Shown: positions 15,426-22,982 of the stretch, in pieces
Position numbering within the stretch: position 1 is the first letter of the stretch
Layout: each line of letters begins with the position of its first letter
DNA from: JBBRZF01 sp038236965
GTDB taxonomy: Bacteria; Acidobacteriota; Terriglobia; Terriglobales; Acidobacteriaceae
Direction: 5' to 3'
DNA: 28,571 nt
Assembly: GCA_038236965.1 (NCBI GenBank)
Contig: JBBRZF010000027.1
Location: 1 to 28,571, forward strand
Made by a program: the position numbers and the translations under genes
Notes under the pieces: generated by a model
Told to the model about the DNA's origin: nothing
Databases searched by the model: none
What the model saw: only the letters and a program-made list of their open reading frames with translations

Positions 15426-16859
15426 ATGCGCATTGCCTACCTGGATTGTTTTTCGGGAATCAGCGGAGACATGTTCCTCGGCGCTTTGGTCGATGCCGGC
15501 GTCGATCCGGAGCTGCTGCGCCGAACCGTTCGCGCCCTTGACTTGGGCGCAGAGCTGGAAATCTCCCGCGTCAACAGGTTCGGCATTGGCGCCACAAAAG
15601 TGAATGTACTCGTGCGCGGCGTGAAGGATGAGCCTGCGGACGTGCGTCAGAACAACTCGGAAGACGCGCCCGGCCATTCCCACGAGCATACCCATCAGGA
15701 CGGCACCACCCACGCCCACGGTCACTCGCACTCGCACAGTTTCGATCACCACGCCGACACGCATTCCCATCAGCATGAGCACTCCGATGGTACCAGCCAC
15801 GCGCATGGAAACACGCACGATCACGGACAGACGCATTCGCACAACGACGCGCACGAACACGACCACGCTCATCGCGGCCTGAAAGAGATTCGCGACATCA
15901 TCCTTCGCACCGATATTTCCGCACAGTCGAAGAAGACTGCGCTGCAAATCTTCCAGGTGCTCGGCGAAGCCGAAGCCCGGATTCATAACAAGGACATCGA
16001 AGAGATTCATTTCCACGAAGTCGGCGCAGTCGATGCCATCGTGGACATCGTCTGTGCGGCAGTTGCAGCGGAAGCACTCGGCGTGGACGAATGGCATTGC
16101 TCCCCGCTGAACGTCGGCAGCGGCACGGTGGAGTGCGCGCATGGAACGCTTCCTGTCCCCGCGCCCGCAACCCTCGAACTGTTGAAGAATGCGCCGGTCT
16201 ACTCCGGCGACATCAAGAAGGAACTAGTCACGCCCACCGGTGCCGCTATCGTGCGCACCCTGGTGAAGAAATTCGGAGGCATACCCGCTCTGCGCGTCGA
16301 ACACACTGGCTACGGCGCAGGCGAGCGCGATTTCACCTCGGCTGCCAACGTGCTTCGCATCACCATCGGCGAGGCCGCACGGGTTGCATCCGCGCATGGC
16401 CCCGCCTCCGACGAAGTCGTCGTGCTGGAAGCCAACGTGGACGACATGACTCCCGAGGTTTTCGGTTACGTCATCGACCGCCTGCTCGAAGCCGGAGCGC
16501 TCGACGCCTTCTGCACGCCGGCACAGATGAAGAAGAATCGTCCCGGAATGTTGCTCACCGCTCTCGTCCGTCCCGCCGATGCCGACCGCCTCAGCGAAGT
16601 GATTTTTGCCGAGACCACCACCATCGGTCTACGTATGCGAACGGAAACCCGTAAGACCTTGGAACGCCGCTTCGTCACGGTCGCAACCGAGTGGGGCGAA
16701 GTGAAAATCAAGATTGCGGAAATGAACGGGAAGACCATCAATGCCGCGCCTGAGTTCGACGACTGCCGAAAGATCGCCGTCGAGCACAAGGTCGCGTTGA
16801 AAAAAGTTATGGCGGAAGCGATGCGTGTTTATCAGCAATCAGCCGTGGTTACGCGCTAA
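15426..16859 (+). CDS. larC: LarC, nickel pincer cofactor cyclometallase (nickel insertion)
   Basis: LarC inserts nickel, in a CTP-dependent reaction, into the pyridinium dithiocarboxylate mononucleotide made by LarB and LarE; the cofactor serves lactate racemase and LarA relatives. The 477 residues begin with the family N-terminus RIAYLDCFSGISGDMFLGAL and include HFHEVGAVDAIVDIV, NVGSGTVECAHGTLPVPAPAT, ELVTPTGAAI and EANVDDMTPEVFGY. It is a single uninterrupted chain, unlike the frameshifted LarC1/LarC2 of Lactobacillus plantarum. Residues 84-149 form a histidine-rich insert with 25 His, an internal near-duplication, and probable nickel-binding capacity. I start at the ATG at 15426, where homology begins; the 24 codons upstream do not resemble the family. 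LarA, LarB and LarE are not in the window. metG follows 33 bases later. Confidence 0.93.
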   Translation: MRIAYLDCFSGISGDMFLGALVDAGVDPELLRRTVRALDLGAELEISRVNRFGIGATKVNVLVRGVKDEPADVRQNNSEDAPGHSHEHTHQDGTTHAHGHSHSHSFDHHADTHSHQHEHSDGTSHAHGNTHDHGQTHSHNDAHEHDHAHRGLKEIRDIILRTDISAQSKKTALQIFQVLGEAEARIHNKDIEEIHFHEVGAVDAIVDIVCAAVAAEALGVDEWHCSPLNVGSGTVECAHGTLPVPAPATLELLKNAPVYSGDIKKELVTPTGAAIVRTLVKKFGGIPALRVEHTGYGAGERDFTSAANVLRITIGEAARVASAHGPASDEVVVLEANVDDMTPEVFGYVIDRLLEAGALDAFCTPAQMKKNRPGMLLTALVRPADADRLSEVIFAETTTIGLRMRTETRKTLERRFVTVATEWGEVKIKIAEMNGKTINAAPEFDDCRKIAVEHKVALKKVMAEAMRVYQQSAVVTR

Positions 16860-16892
16860 CGCGCACTGATTCTGGAAGGCTTGGGAAAACAA

Positions 16893-19040
16893 ATGGATAG
16901 CGACAAAGCTCAGCAGAAGTTCTACATCACGACGCCGATCTACTACGTGAACGCGCGTCCTCACATCGGGCACACCTACACCACCATCGTTTGCGATGCC
17001 ATGGCGCGCCGCGCTCGCATGCTCGGCATGGAAACGTTCTTCCTCACCGGCACCGACGAGCACGGACAGAAGATCGAACGCTCCGCCAATGCCGCCGGCA
17101 AATCGCCCCAGCAATTCACCGACGAGGTCTCCGGCGAGTTCAAGATGCTGTGGGACCGCATGGGCATTCGCTACGACAAGTTCATCCGCACCACCAGCGC
17201 GGAGCACAAGCGCGGCGTGCAGGCGATGTTCCGCCTGCTGTGCGACAAGGGATTCATCTACAAGGCGAGCTACAGCGGCCAATATTGCGTCTCCGACGAA
17301 CTTTATGTGGACGTCACCACGCCCGGCGCTCCTTGCCCCGATTGCGGACGTCCGACCGAGACCGTTACGGAAGAAAATTATTTCTTCAAGCTTTCGGCGA
17401 TGCAGGAACCGCTGCTCAAGTATTTCGAAGACCATCCCAACTTCATCTATCCGGAAACGCGGCGCAACGAAGTGTTGGCATTCGTCCGCGGCGGATTGAA
17501 AGACCTCTCTATATCGCGCACCACATTCCAGTGGGGCATCCCGGTTCCCGACGACCCGGCGCACGTCATCTACGTCTGGCTCGACGCGCTCTGCAACTAC
17601 ATCACCGCCATCGGCTTTGGTTCACCAGACGCAGAAGATCAGCTGCGTTTCGCTCGCTTGTGGCCTGCCGACGTCCACATGATCGGCAAAGAAATCGTTC
17701 GCTTCCACTGCGTCTATTGGCCCGCATTCCTGCTCGCCGCTGGAATTCCGTTGCCGAACAAGATTGTCGCGCACGGATGGCTGCTCTTCGAAGAAAGCAA
17801 GATGTCAAAATCGCGCGGCAACATTGTGCGCAGCGAAACCATTCTCGAAGTTCTCGGCGGAGATGCGCTGCGTTATTTCCTGATGCGTGAGATCGTCTTC
17901 GGACAGGATGGCTCGTTCTCGTTCGACGCGCTCGTACAGCGTTTCAACAGCGACCTTGCGAATGGCCTCGGCAATCTAGCCAGCCGCACGCTTTCCATGA
18001 TCACGCGCTACTTTAAGGGAGAGATTCCCTATCCCTCCGCCGCCGTCGCGCGACTCCCCGTGGACGACGTCATCATCAAGCACGCTACCGACGTTTTCCA
18101 TCAGTTCACGCAGCAGTGGAACGACTACCAGTTCTCCCGCGCACTGGAAACCGCATGGACACTGGTCAGCGACGTGGACAAGTACATCGTCGAGAATCAG
18201 CCCTGGGCCGTCGCCGACAAGGACGACGAAAATTCCCGCGCACGTTTGGCGACGATTCTCTACACATCCGCCGAAGCGTTGCGCATCGTCACCGCGCTCG
18301 TTCACCCCGTGCTCCCCGAATCCACGTCGAAGATATGGATGCAAATGGGGCTGGGAGACATCTCGAAATTCAAGCTCAACGAATTGAAGTGGGGGCAGCT
18401 CGAGGTTGGAACCAGGCTGAACAAAGTGGAAGGCGTATTCCCCCGCGCCGATAAAACCATGATCGAGAGGATGCAGCAGATGGAGTTGGAGCGCACACAG
18501 GCAGCAGCACCGGCCACAGAAAACACGAACGAACCCGCCGGCACAGGCGCCCCGGCAGGACAACCGGCAACACAGTCCGCCGTCGGCGCCGCCGCTCTGG
18601 GTTCGCCCGCCATGGAAACTCTCGCGACTGAAACCACTGTCTCCGGCGCGCCCGCAGATGCCGCCGCAGATGCCGCGCCCGTCGTTCCATCGCCCTACCA
18701 TGCTTCGTTGCCCACCATCACCATCGACGATTTTGCCAAGATCGATCTTCGCGTCGCCCATGTGCTGGTCGCCGAGCCCGTGAAGGGCGCGGACAAACTT
18801 CTCCGCCTCGAGGTGGACCTCGGCTACGAAAAGCGCCAGATCCTTGCCGGAATCGCTCAATTCTACAAACCGGAACAGCTCGTCGGACGCAATATCATCA
18901 TCGTCGCCAACCTCGCGCCTCGCAAAATGCGCGGACTGGAATCGCAGGGAATGTTGCTTGCCGCCAGCCTTGGGGAAGGCGGAACACCCGTCCTCGCAGG
19001 CTTCCTCGAAGAGGTCGCGCCGGGAGCAAAACTGAAGTAG
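16893..19040 (+). CDS. metG: Methionyl-tRNA synthetase with C-terminal tRNA-binding domain
   Basis: Charges initiator and elongator tRNA-Met; class I enzyme acting as a dimer when the C-terminal domain is present. From the ATG at 16893 the protein has 715 residues: HIGH at 24-27, a zinc-knuckle remnant with CPDC preceded by a lone Cys, the tryptophan-containing methionine pocket, KMSKS at 303-307, an alpha-helical anticodon-binding domain, and an EMAP/Trbp111-type OB fold at about 610-715 (FAKIDLRVAHVLVAEPV, ILAGIAQFY, NLAPRKMRGLESQGM). Residues about 530-605 are an Ala/Pro/Thr/Gly-rich low-complexity linker, longer than usual. A TTG 12 bases upstream is in frame, but ATG with GGGAAA before it fits better. 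It probably shares the larC transcript. Confidence 0.96.
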   Translation: MDSDKAQQKFYITTPIYYVNARPHIGHTYTTIVCDAMARRARMLGMETFFLTGTDEHGQKIERSANAAGKSPQQFTDEVSGEFKMLWDRMGIRYDKFIRTTSAEHKRGVQAMFRLLCDKGFIYKASYSGQYCVSDELYVDVTTPGAPCPDCGRPTETVTEENYFFKLSAMQEPLLKYFEDHPNFIYPETRRNEVLAFVRGGLKDLSISRTTFQWGIPVPDDPAHVIYVWLDALCNYITAIGFGSPDAEDQLRFARLWPADVHMIGKEIVRFHCVYWPAFLLAAGIPLPNKIVAHGWLLFEESKMSKSRGNIVRSETILEVLGGDALRYFLMREIVFGQDGSFSFDALVQRFNSDLANGLGNLASRTLSMITRYFKGEIPYPSAAVARLPVDDVIIKHATDVFHQFTQQWNDYQFSRALETAWTLVSDVDKYIVENQPWAVADKDDENSRARLATILYTSAEALRIVTALVHPVLPESTSKIWMQMGLGDISKFKLNELKWGQLEVGTRLNKVEGVFPRADKTMIERMQQMELERTQAAAPATENTNEPAGTGAPAGQPATQSAVGAAALGSPAMETLATETTVSGAPADAAADAAPVVPSPYHASLPTITIDDFAKIDLRVAHVLVAEPVKGADKLLRLEVDLGYEKRQILAGIAQFYKPEQLVGRNIIIVANLAPRKMRGLESQGMLLAASLGEGGTPVLAGFLEEVAPGAKLK

Positions 19041-19056
19041 ATTCTCCGCTATCTAC

Positions 19057-19128
19057 GAATTGCCGATTTCAAGTCATTGCTGGTGACTTGCCCTTGACCT
19101 TCAATCGGCAATTCCTAGATTCGGCAAT
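19057..19128. repeat. Nested inverted repeat between metG and tatD
   Basis: GAATTGCCGATT (19057-19068) and AATCGGCAATTC (19103-19114) form a perfect 12-bp outer stem. Inside it, CAAGTCA (19070-19076) and TGACTTG (19084-19090) form a second perfect 7-bp stem with a 7-base loop. A further near-copy, ATTCGGCAAT, follows at 19119-19128, 16 bases after AATCGGCAAT. There is no T run, so it is not an ordinary terminator. It sits 17 bases after the metG stop and ends about 20 bases before the tatD start. Confidence 0.65.
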
Positions 19129-19147
19129 GATCCGGCGATCCAAAAAT

Positions 19148-19951
19148 ATGTTCGTAGACTCCCACGCCCATATCGAAGGTAAGCAGTTCGTCGATGACCG
19201 CGACGCCATGCTGCAGCGTGCTCGCAACGCAGGCCTCTCGGCCCTGCTCGCCATCGGCAATGGAGATGGGCCGGGCACGCTCAATTGCGCCGCCAACTAC
19301 GCCGCGCAGCACGATTGGATATGGGCCTCCACCGGCGTTCATCCTCACGAAGCCAAACTCGTCACCCGCGACACCTACGACGAACTCCAACGCGTCTCGC
19401 AGATGCCCCGCGTCATCGCCTGGGGCGAAATCGGTCTCGACTACTGGTACGAACACTCCGAGCGCGACGTCCAGAAGCAGGTCTTCATCGAACAGATGAA
19501 GATGGCCCACGCCGCGCGCAAGCCCATCATCATTCATTGCCGCCCCTCGCAGAACGGCGAAGACGCGTGGGACGACTGCCTCCGCCTTCTCGCCGAACAT
19601 TGGGCGCCCACCGCACTCGGCGGCATCCTTCACTGCTTTACCGGTACGCTGGCGCACGCACAGCGCGCGCTCAACATCGGCTTCGTGATTTCCTTCGCCG
19701 GAAATCTTACTTACCCTAGGGCGCAGAATATTCGCGACGTCGCCACCATCGTTCCCCCTGACCGCTATTTCATCGAGACCGATTGCCCCTACCTGGCGCC
19801 TGTCCCCAATCGCGGCAAACGCAACGAACCTGCGTTCGTCGTCGAAACCGCCCGCGCGATCGGCCAGCTTCGAGGCATTTCCGGTGAAGAGGTAGGCGCG
19901 CAGACGGCAGCCAATTTCTTCCGATTCTTCGGACTCCCCACCCCGAAGTAA
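19148..19951 (+). CDS. tatD: TatD-family metal-dependent DNase/hydrolase
   Basis: A 267-residue TIM-barrel metallohydrolase of the TatD family, whose members act as 3'-5' DNases or D-aminoacyl-tRNA deacylase-like enzymes in the cytoplasm. The metal ligands are all visible: His6 and His8 in DSHAHIEG, Glu94 in WGEIGLDYW, His130 in IIIHCRP, His162 in LHCFTG and Asp212 in ETDCPYLAP. Pairing with metG is common in bacteria (the metG-tatD order), which supports the call. I chose the ATG at 19148 because homology starts at FVDSHAH; an in-frame ATG at 19127 would add seven residues, and neither start has a strong ribosome binding site. The upstream gap contains the nested inverted repeat. Confidence 0.93.
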   Translation: MFVDSHAHIEGKQFVDDRDAMLQRARNAGLSALLAIGNGDGPGTLNCAANYAAQHDWIWASTGVHPHEAKLVTRDTYDELQRVSQMPRVIAWGEIGLDYWYEHSERDVQKQVFIEQMKMAHAARKPIIIHCRPSQNGEDAWDDCLRLLAEHWAPTALGGILHCFTGTLAHAQRALNIGFVISFAGNLTYPRAQNIRDVATIVPPDRYFIETDCPYLAPVPNRGKRNEPAFVVETARAIGQLRGISGEEVGAQTAANFFRFFGLPTPK

Positions 19952-19961
19952 ACGCCACACC

Positions 19962-20007
19962 TGTCATCCTGAGCGAAGGCGCGCTCTTCGCCGTAGTCGA
20001 AGGACCC
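19962..20007. repeat. Intergenic TGTCATCCTGAGCGAAGG repeat
   Basis: TGTCATCCTGAGCGAAGG, an internal hairpin (GCGAAG at 19973-19978 with CTTCGC at 19986-19991), and GTAGTCGAAGGACCC follow the tatD stop by ten bases. I recall this sequence type as a dispersed intergenic repeat in acidobacteria and some other phyla; this is memory, not a search. A shorter relative (TGTCATCCTG) occurs at 11095-11104. Confidence 0.6.
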
Positions 20008-20074
20008 TTTGCTTCCGTTCGGAAAGGCACCCATCTTTTCGTCACAAACCAGCATGTTTTTTCTTTTCAGCTCG

Positions 20075-20102
20075 CGTCTGCCGTCTGGTGTCTGTCGTCT
20101 TG
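20075..20102. repeat. Four heptamers in 7-base register upstream of yajQ
   Basis: CGTCTGC, CGTCTGG, TGTCTGT and CGTCTTG start at 20075, 20082, 20089 and 20096, an exact 7-base period. They end about 40 bases before the yajQ ATG. A marginal promoter-like pair overlaps their end (TTGCCC at 20100-20105, 17 bases, TACTGT at 20123-20128). Confidence 0.5.
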
Positions 20103-20142
20103 CCCCTGCATCTGGTAGATTTACTGTAGAGACAGGAAAACT

Positions 20143-20643
20143 ATGGCTGCTGAAAATTCTTTCGACATCGTAAGCAAGGTCGATCTGCAAGAGGTCTCGA
20201 ACGCCATCCAGCAGGCGCTGAAGGAGATTCATCAGCGTTACGACCTGAAAGACTCACACTCAAACATCGAGATGGAGGACAAGGAAGCGCTTATCCTCAC
20301 CTCCTCGAATGATTACCACCTGAAGGCCGTCACCGACATCCTTCAGACAAAGCTCATCAAGCGCGGCGTACCCATCAAAGCCCTGGATTACGGCAAGGTC
20401 GAGCCTGCTGCCGGAAGCACCGTGCGCCAGAAGGTCACGATGCAACAGGGCGTGGCCACGGAAAAGGCTAAAGAGATCGTCAAGGCCATCAAGGACTCCA
20501 AGAAAAAGGTCCAGGCCTCCATCATGGGCGACTACGTCCGCGTCACCGGGAAAGATCGCGACACCTTGCAGGACATCATCGCCTTCCTGAAGTCGAAAGA
20601 CTTCGGCATCGACATGCAGTTTACAAATTACCGAACCAATTGA
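20143..20643 (+). CDS. yajQ: YajQ-family nucleotide-binding protein
   Basis: A 166-residue cytoplasmic protein of the YajQ (DUF520) family, with two RRM-like ferredoxin folds. In Xanthomonas a member binds cyclic di-GMP and acts with a transcription factor; others have only been shown to bind nucleotides. The sequence is full length and colinear: ENSFDIVSKVDLQEVSNAI at the start, RYDLKDSHSNIE, TSSNDYHLKAV, DYGKVEPAAGSTVRQKV and the C-terminal RVTGKDRDTLQDIIAFLKSKDFGIDMQFTNYR in pieces. AGGAAAA precedes the ATG at good spacing. It is followed after 27 bases by the polyprenyl synthase and probably shares its transcript. Confidence 0.95.
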   Translation: MAAENSFDIVSKVDLQEVSNAIQQALKEIHQRYDLKDSHSNIEMEDKEALILTSSNDYHLKAVTDILQTKLIKRGVPIKALDYGKVEPAAGSTVRQKVTMQQGVATEKAKEIVKAIKDSKKKVQASIMGDYVRVTGKDRDTLQDIIAFLKSKDFGIDMQFTNYRTN

Positions 20644-20670
20644 TCCTCTATCTGATCAGAGAGCTGAGTT

Positions 20671-21660
20671 TTGAATAGTCCTGCGGCAGGCAACACCAAA
20701 GAGATCTTCGATCTATTGAGGGACAACCTCGATTCCATCGAGCGGGAGTTCGGCCGCGACACGGTCTCAAACGTATCGGCCATCACCGAGATCGGCGAAT
20801 ACCTGCGCGCAGGCGGCGGCAAACGCATCCGTCCGGCGCTGCTGCTGCTAAGTGCGAAACTGGTCGACTACCGTGGCACGGGTGCCGTCCGCCTGGGCGC
20901 CGTCGTCGAGATCATCCACACCGCTACCCTCCTTCACGACGACATCATCGACGAAGCGCAGACCCGCCGCGGACGCCCTTCGGCAAACACGCAGTGGGGA
21001 AATTCTAAATGCGTGCTCGCCGGCGATTGGCTCTACATGCAGTCCTTCAAGATCGCCGTCGAAGAGCGCAACTTCCGCGTCCTCGACCTCCTCATCGACC
21101 TCACCCAGCAGATGGTCGAAGGCGAACTGCTGCAGATAGAGAAGTTGGGAAAGTCCATCACTATCGAGGAACACTTCGACCTTATCTATCGCAAGACGGC
21201 GTGCCTGTTCTCCACCTGTATGCAGCTCGGCGGCGTCCTCGGCGCAATCCCGGAAGAGCAACTTGAGCGACTTGGTTCTTACGGACGCAACATCGGAATG
21301 GCCTTCCAGATCGTGGACGACGTGCTCGATCTCACCGCCTCCGAAGAGGTTCTCGGCAAGCCTGTCGCCAGCGATCTGCGCGAAGGCAAGGCGACCATGG
21401 CCGTCATCCACGCGCTCCAGCGCTGCACCCCTGCCGAACGCGCGCAGATTGAAAAAGTCCTCACCGACCGCGCTTTCAACGGAGTCACCCACCAGAACAT
21501 TCTCGACATCCTCAACCGCTACGAATCACTGCAAGCTGCTAATGCGAAAGCAGCAGACTTTGCCGAAGCCGGGCGTCGCGACCTCGCTTCGTTCCCCGAT
21601 TCAGAGATCAAGCGCGCGCTCATGTGGATTCCCGACTTCATCGTCGCCCGCGAAAAATAG
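20671..21660 (+). CDS. Polyprenyl (probably hepta/octaprenyl) diphosphate synthase
   Basis: A trans-isoprenyl diphosphate synthase that elongates an allylic primer with isopentenyl diphosphate, probably making a quinone side chain. The 329 residues show GGGKRIRP at 48-55, the first Asp-rich motif HDDIID with Asp90, Asp91 and Asp94, and the second Asp-rich motif QIVDDVLD with Asp216, Asp217 and Asp220. The residues four and five before the first Asp-rich motif are Thr and Ala, small side chains that leave room for a long product. The start is a TTG at 20671 with GAGAG about 7 bases upstream; no ATG occurs before residue 123. A bidirectional terminator follows. Confidence 0.93.
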   Translation: MNSPAAGNTKEIFDLLRDNLDSIEREFGRDTVSNVSAITEIGEYLRAGGGKRIRPALLLLSAKLVDYRGTGAVRLGAVVEIIHTATLLHDDIIDEAQTRRGRPSANTQWGNSKCVLAGDWLYMQSFKIAVEERNFRVLDLLIDLTQQMVEGELLQIEKLGKSITIEEHFDLIYRKTACLFSTCMQLGGVLGAIPEEQLERLGSYGRNIGMAFQIVDDVLDLTASEEVLGKPVASDLREGKATMAVIHALQRCTPAERAQIEKVLTDRAFNGVTHQNILDILNRYESLQAANAKAADFAEAGRRDLASFPDSEIKRALMWIPDFIVAREK

Positions 21661-21683
21661 CCGCTAAGTTTTCAAGCAATAAA

Positions 21684-21706
21684 GAAGCCGCCTCGAGGGC
21701 GGCTTC
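21684..21706. terminator. Bidirectional terminator between the polyprenyl synthase and lhgO
   Basis: GAAGCCGCC (21684-21692) and GGCGGCTTC (21698-21706) form a perfect 9-bp stem around TCGAG. Leftward it is followed by TTTATT; rightward by the poorer CTTGTT. It lies between convergent genes and probably ends both transcripts, more strongly on the left-going strand. Confidence 0.75.
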
Positions 21707-21728
21707 CTTGTTGCTGCTGAACAATTGC

Positions 21729-22964
21729 TCAGTGAGTCGCGTGTTCGATCGATTTACTCCACCCTGCGCGTTCGTCCAGTTGATTGACGATTTCGCGCCC
21801 GATGACCAGCGACGCCGTCGCCGCCGGAGAAGGTACATTGCAAACGTGAATGATTCCCTCCGTATGCACGAAGCGGAAATCGTCCAGCAATTTGCCGTCG
21901 CTATCCAGCGCTTGCGCGCGAACGCCTGAGCCGCCGGGAATGATATCGGCCTCGGTCAACTCAGGCAGAAGTTTCTGCAGGGCCTTCACAAATGCAGGTT
22001 TCGAGAACGAGCGGTAGTACTCTCCCACCGCATTTTTCCAGTGCTTGCGCGCCATCTTCCAAAAGCCCGGAAATGCAGCCGTACCCATTGCGTCGGCAAA
22101 ACGGAAGGACGTTTTCGTGTAGCCTTCGCGCTTGAAGGCGAGCACCGCATTCGGGCCGGCCTCCACGCCACCATGCACGCGGCGCGTGAAGTGAACGCCG
22201 AGAAACGGGAATCGCGGGTCGGGAACCGGATAGATAAGTCCGCGCACAAGGTAGTGCTTCGACGTAACCAGTTCGTAATACTCGCCGCGAAAAGGCACGA
22301 TGCGGAGATTGAGATCCGCCCCGGCCATGCGGCTGATCTCGTCGCTGTGCAGTCCCGCGCAATTGATGACCTGCCCGGCGCGGAATTCGCCGACGGTGGT
22401 GGACAGAATCGTCTCGCCATTGTCGCGTGTGATGCCCTTCACCTCTGCGCCGAGTTTCACTTCCCCGCCCTTGGCCGTAATGAGCTCCGCATACTTGGCC
22501 GCGACCATCGCGTAGTCGGTGATGCCCGTGCCCGGAACATGCAGTCCGCGAATGCCCGTGGTGTGCGGCTCGATCTCCCGAATCTCTTCGGCGGAAAGCA
22601 GTCGCAGGTTGGCAACTCCGTTGGCCAGTCCGCGCGAATGCAATTCGGCCAGCGCAGGCAGTTCACTCTCGCTGGTGGCGACGACAACTTTCCCGCAGAG
22701 TTCGATAGGCAGCGCGTGTTCGCGACAGAAGGCGATCATCTCCGTCGCGCCGGCTACGCACATTTTTGCTTTGTAGGAGCCGGGCTTGTAGTAGAGGCCG
22801 GAGTGAATGACGCCGCTGTTGCGACCGGTCTGGTGAGTTGCGACCTGCGATTCTTTTTCCAGGACAACGATGCGTAACGCCGGGTGGCGTCGCGTCAGTT
22901 CCAGCGCAGTCGCCAATCCGACAATGCCTGCGCCGATTACCACCACATCATGCGTGCTGGACAT
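21729..22964 (-). CDS. lhgO: L-2-hydroxyglutarate oxidase/dehydrogenase LhgO
   Basis: A 411-residue FAD-dependent oxidase of the DAO superfamily that turns L-2-hydroxyglutarate into 2-oxoglutarate, passing electrons to oxygen or quinones. The dinucleotide site is VVVIGAGIVGLATALEL (Gly11, Gly13, Gly16). Family features follow: the HQTGRNSGVIHSGLYYKPGS segment, INCAGLHSDEISRMAG, PFRGEYYEL, PVPDPRFPFLGVHFTRR and GVRAQALDSDGKLLDDF. The length is usual for the family. It starts 18 bases after the stop of the DegT aminotransferase and has the same strand, so it looks like the last gene of the glycan operon. A glycine or other 2-hydroxyacid oxidase activity is possible, but the HSGLYY segment points to LhgO. 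Confidence 0.9.
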   Translation of the reverse strand: MSSTHDVVVIGAGIVGLATALELTRRHPALRIVVLEKESQVATHQTGRNSGVIHSGLYYKPGSYKAKMCVAGATEMIAFCREHALPIELCGKVVVATSESELPALAELHSRGLANGVANLRLLSAEEIREIEPHTTGIRGLHVPGTGITDYAMVAAKYAELITAKGGEVKLGAEVKGITRDNGETILSTTVGEFRAGQVINCAGLHSDEISRMAGADLNLRIVPFRGEYYELVTSKHYLVRGLIYPVPDPRFPFLGVHFTRRVHGGVEAGPNAVLAFKREGYTKTSFRFADAMGTAAFPGFWKMARKHWKNAVGEYYRSFSKPAFVKALQKLLPELTEADIIPGGSGVRAQALDSDGKLLDDFRFVHTEGIIHVCNVPSPAATASLVIGREIVNQLDERAGWSKSIEHATH

Positions 22965-22982
22965 AAAAAGTAGTTACCCTTA

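Noticed and set aside
15387..16142. 251-residue leftward open frame, rich in Val and Met
   Set aside because: It is the antisense of the larC histidine-rich region; CAC/CAT codons read backwards give GTG/ATG. The sense frame has full LarC homology.
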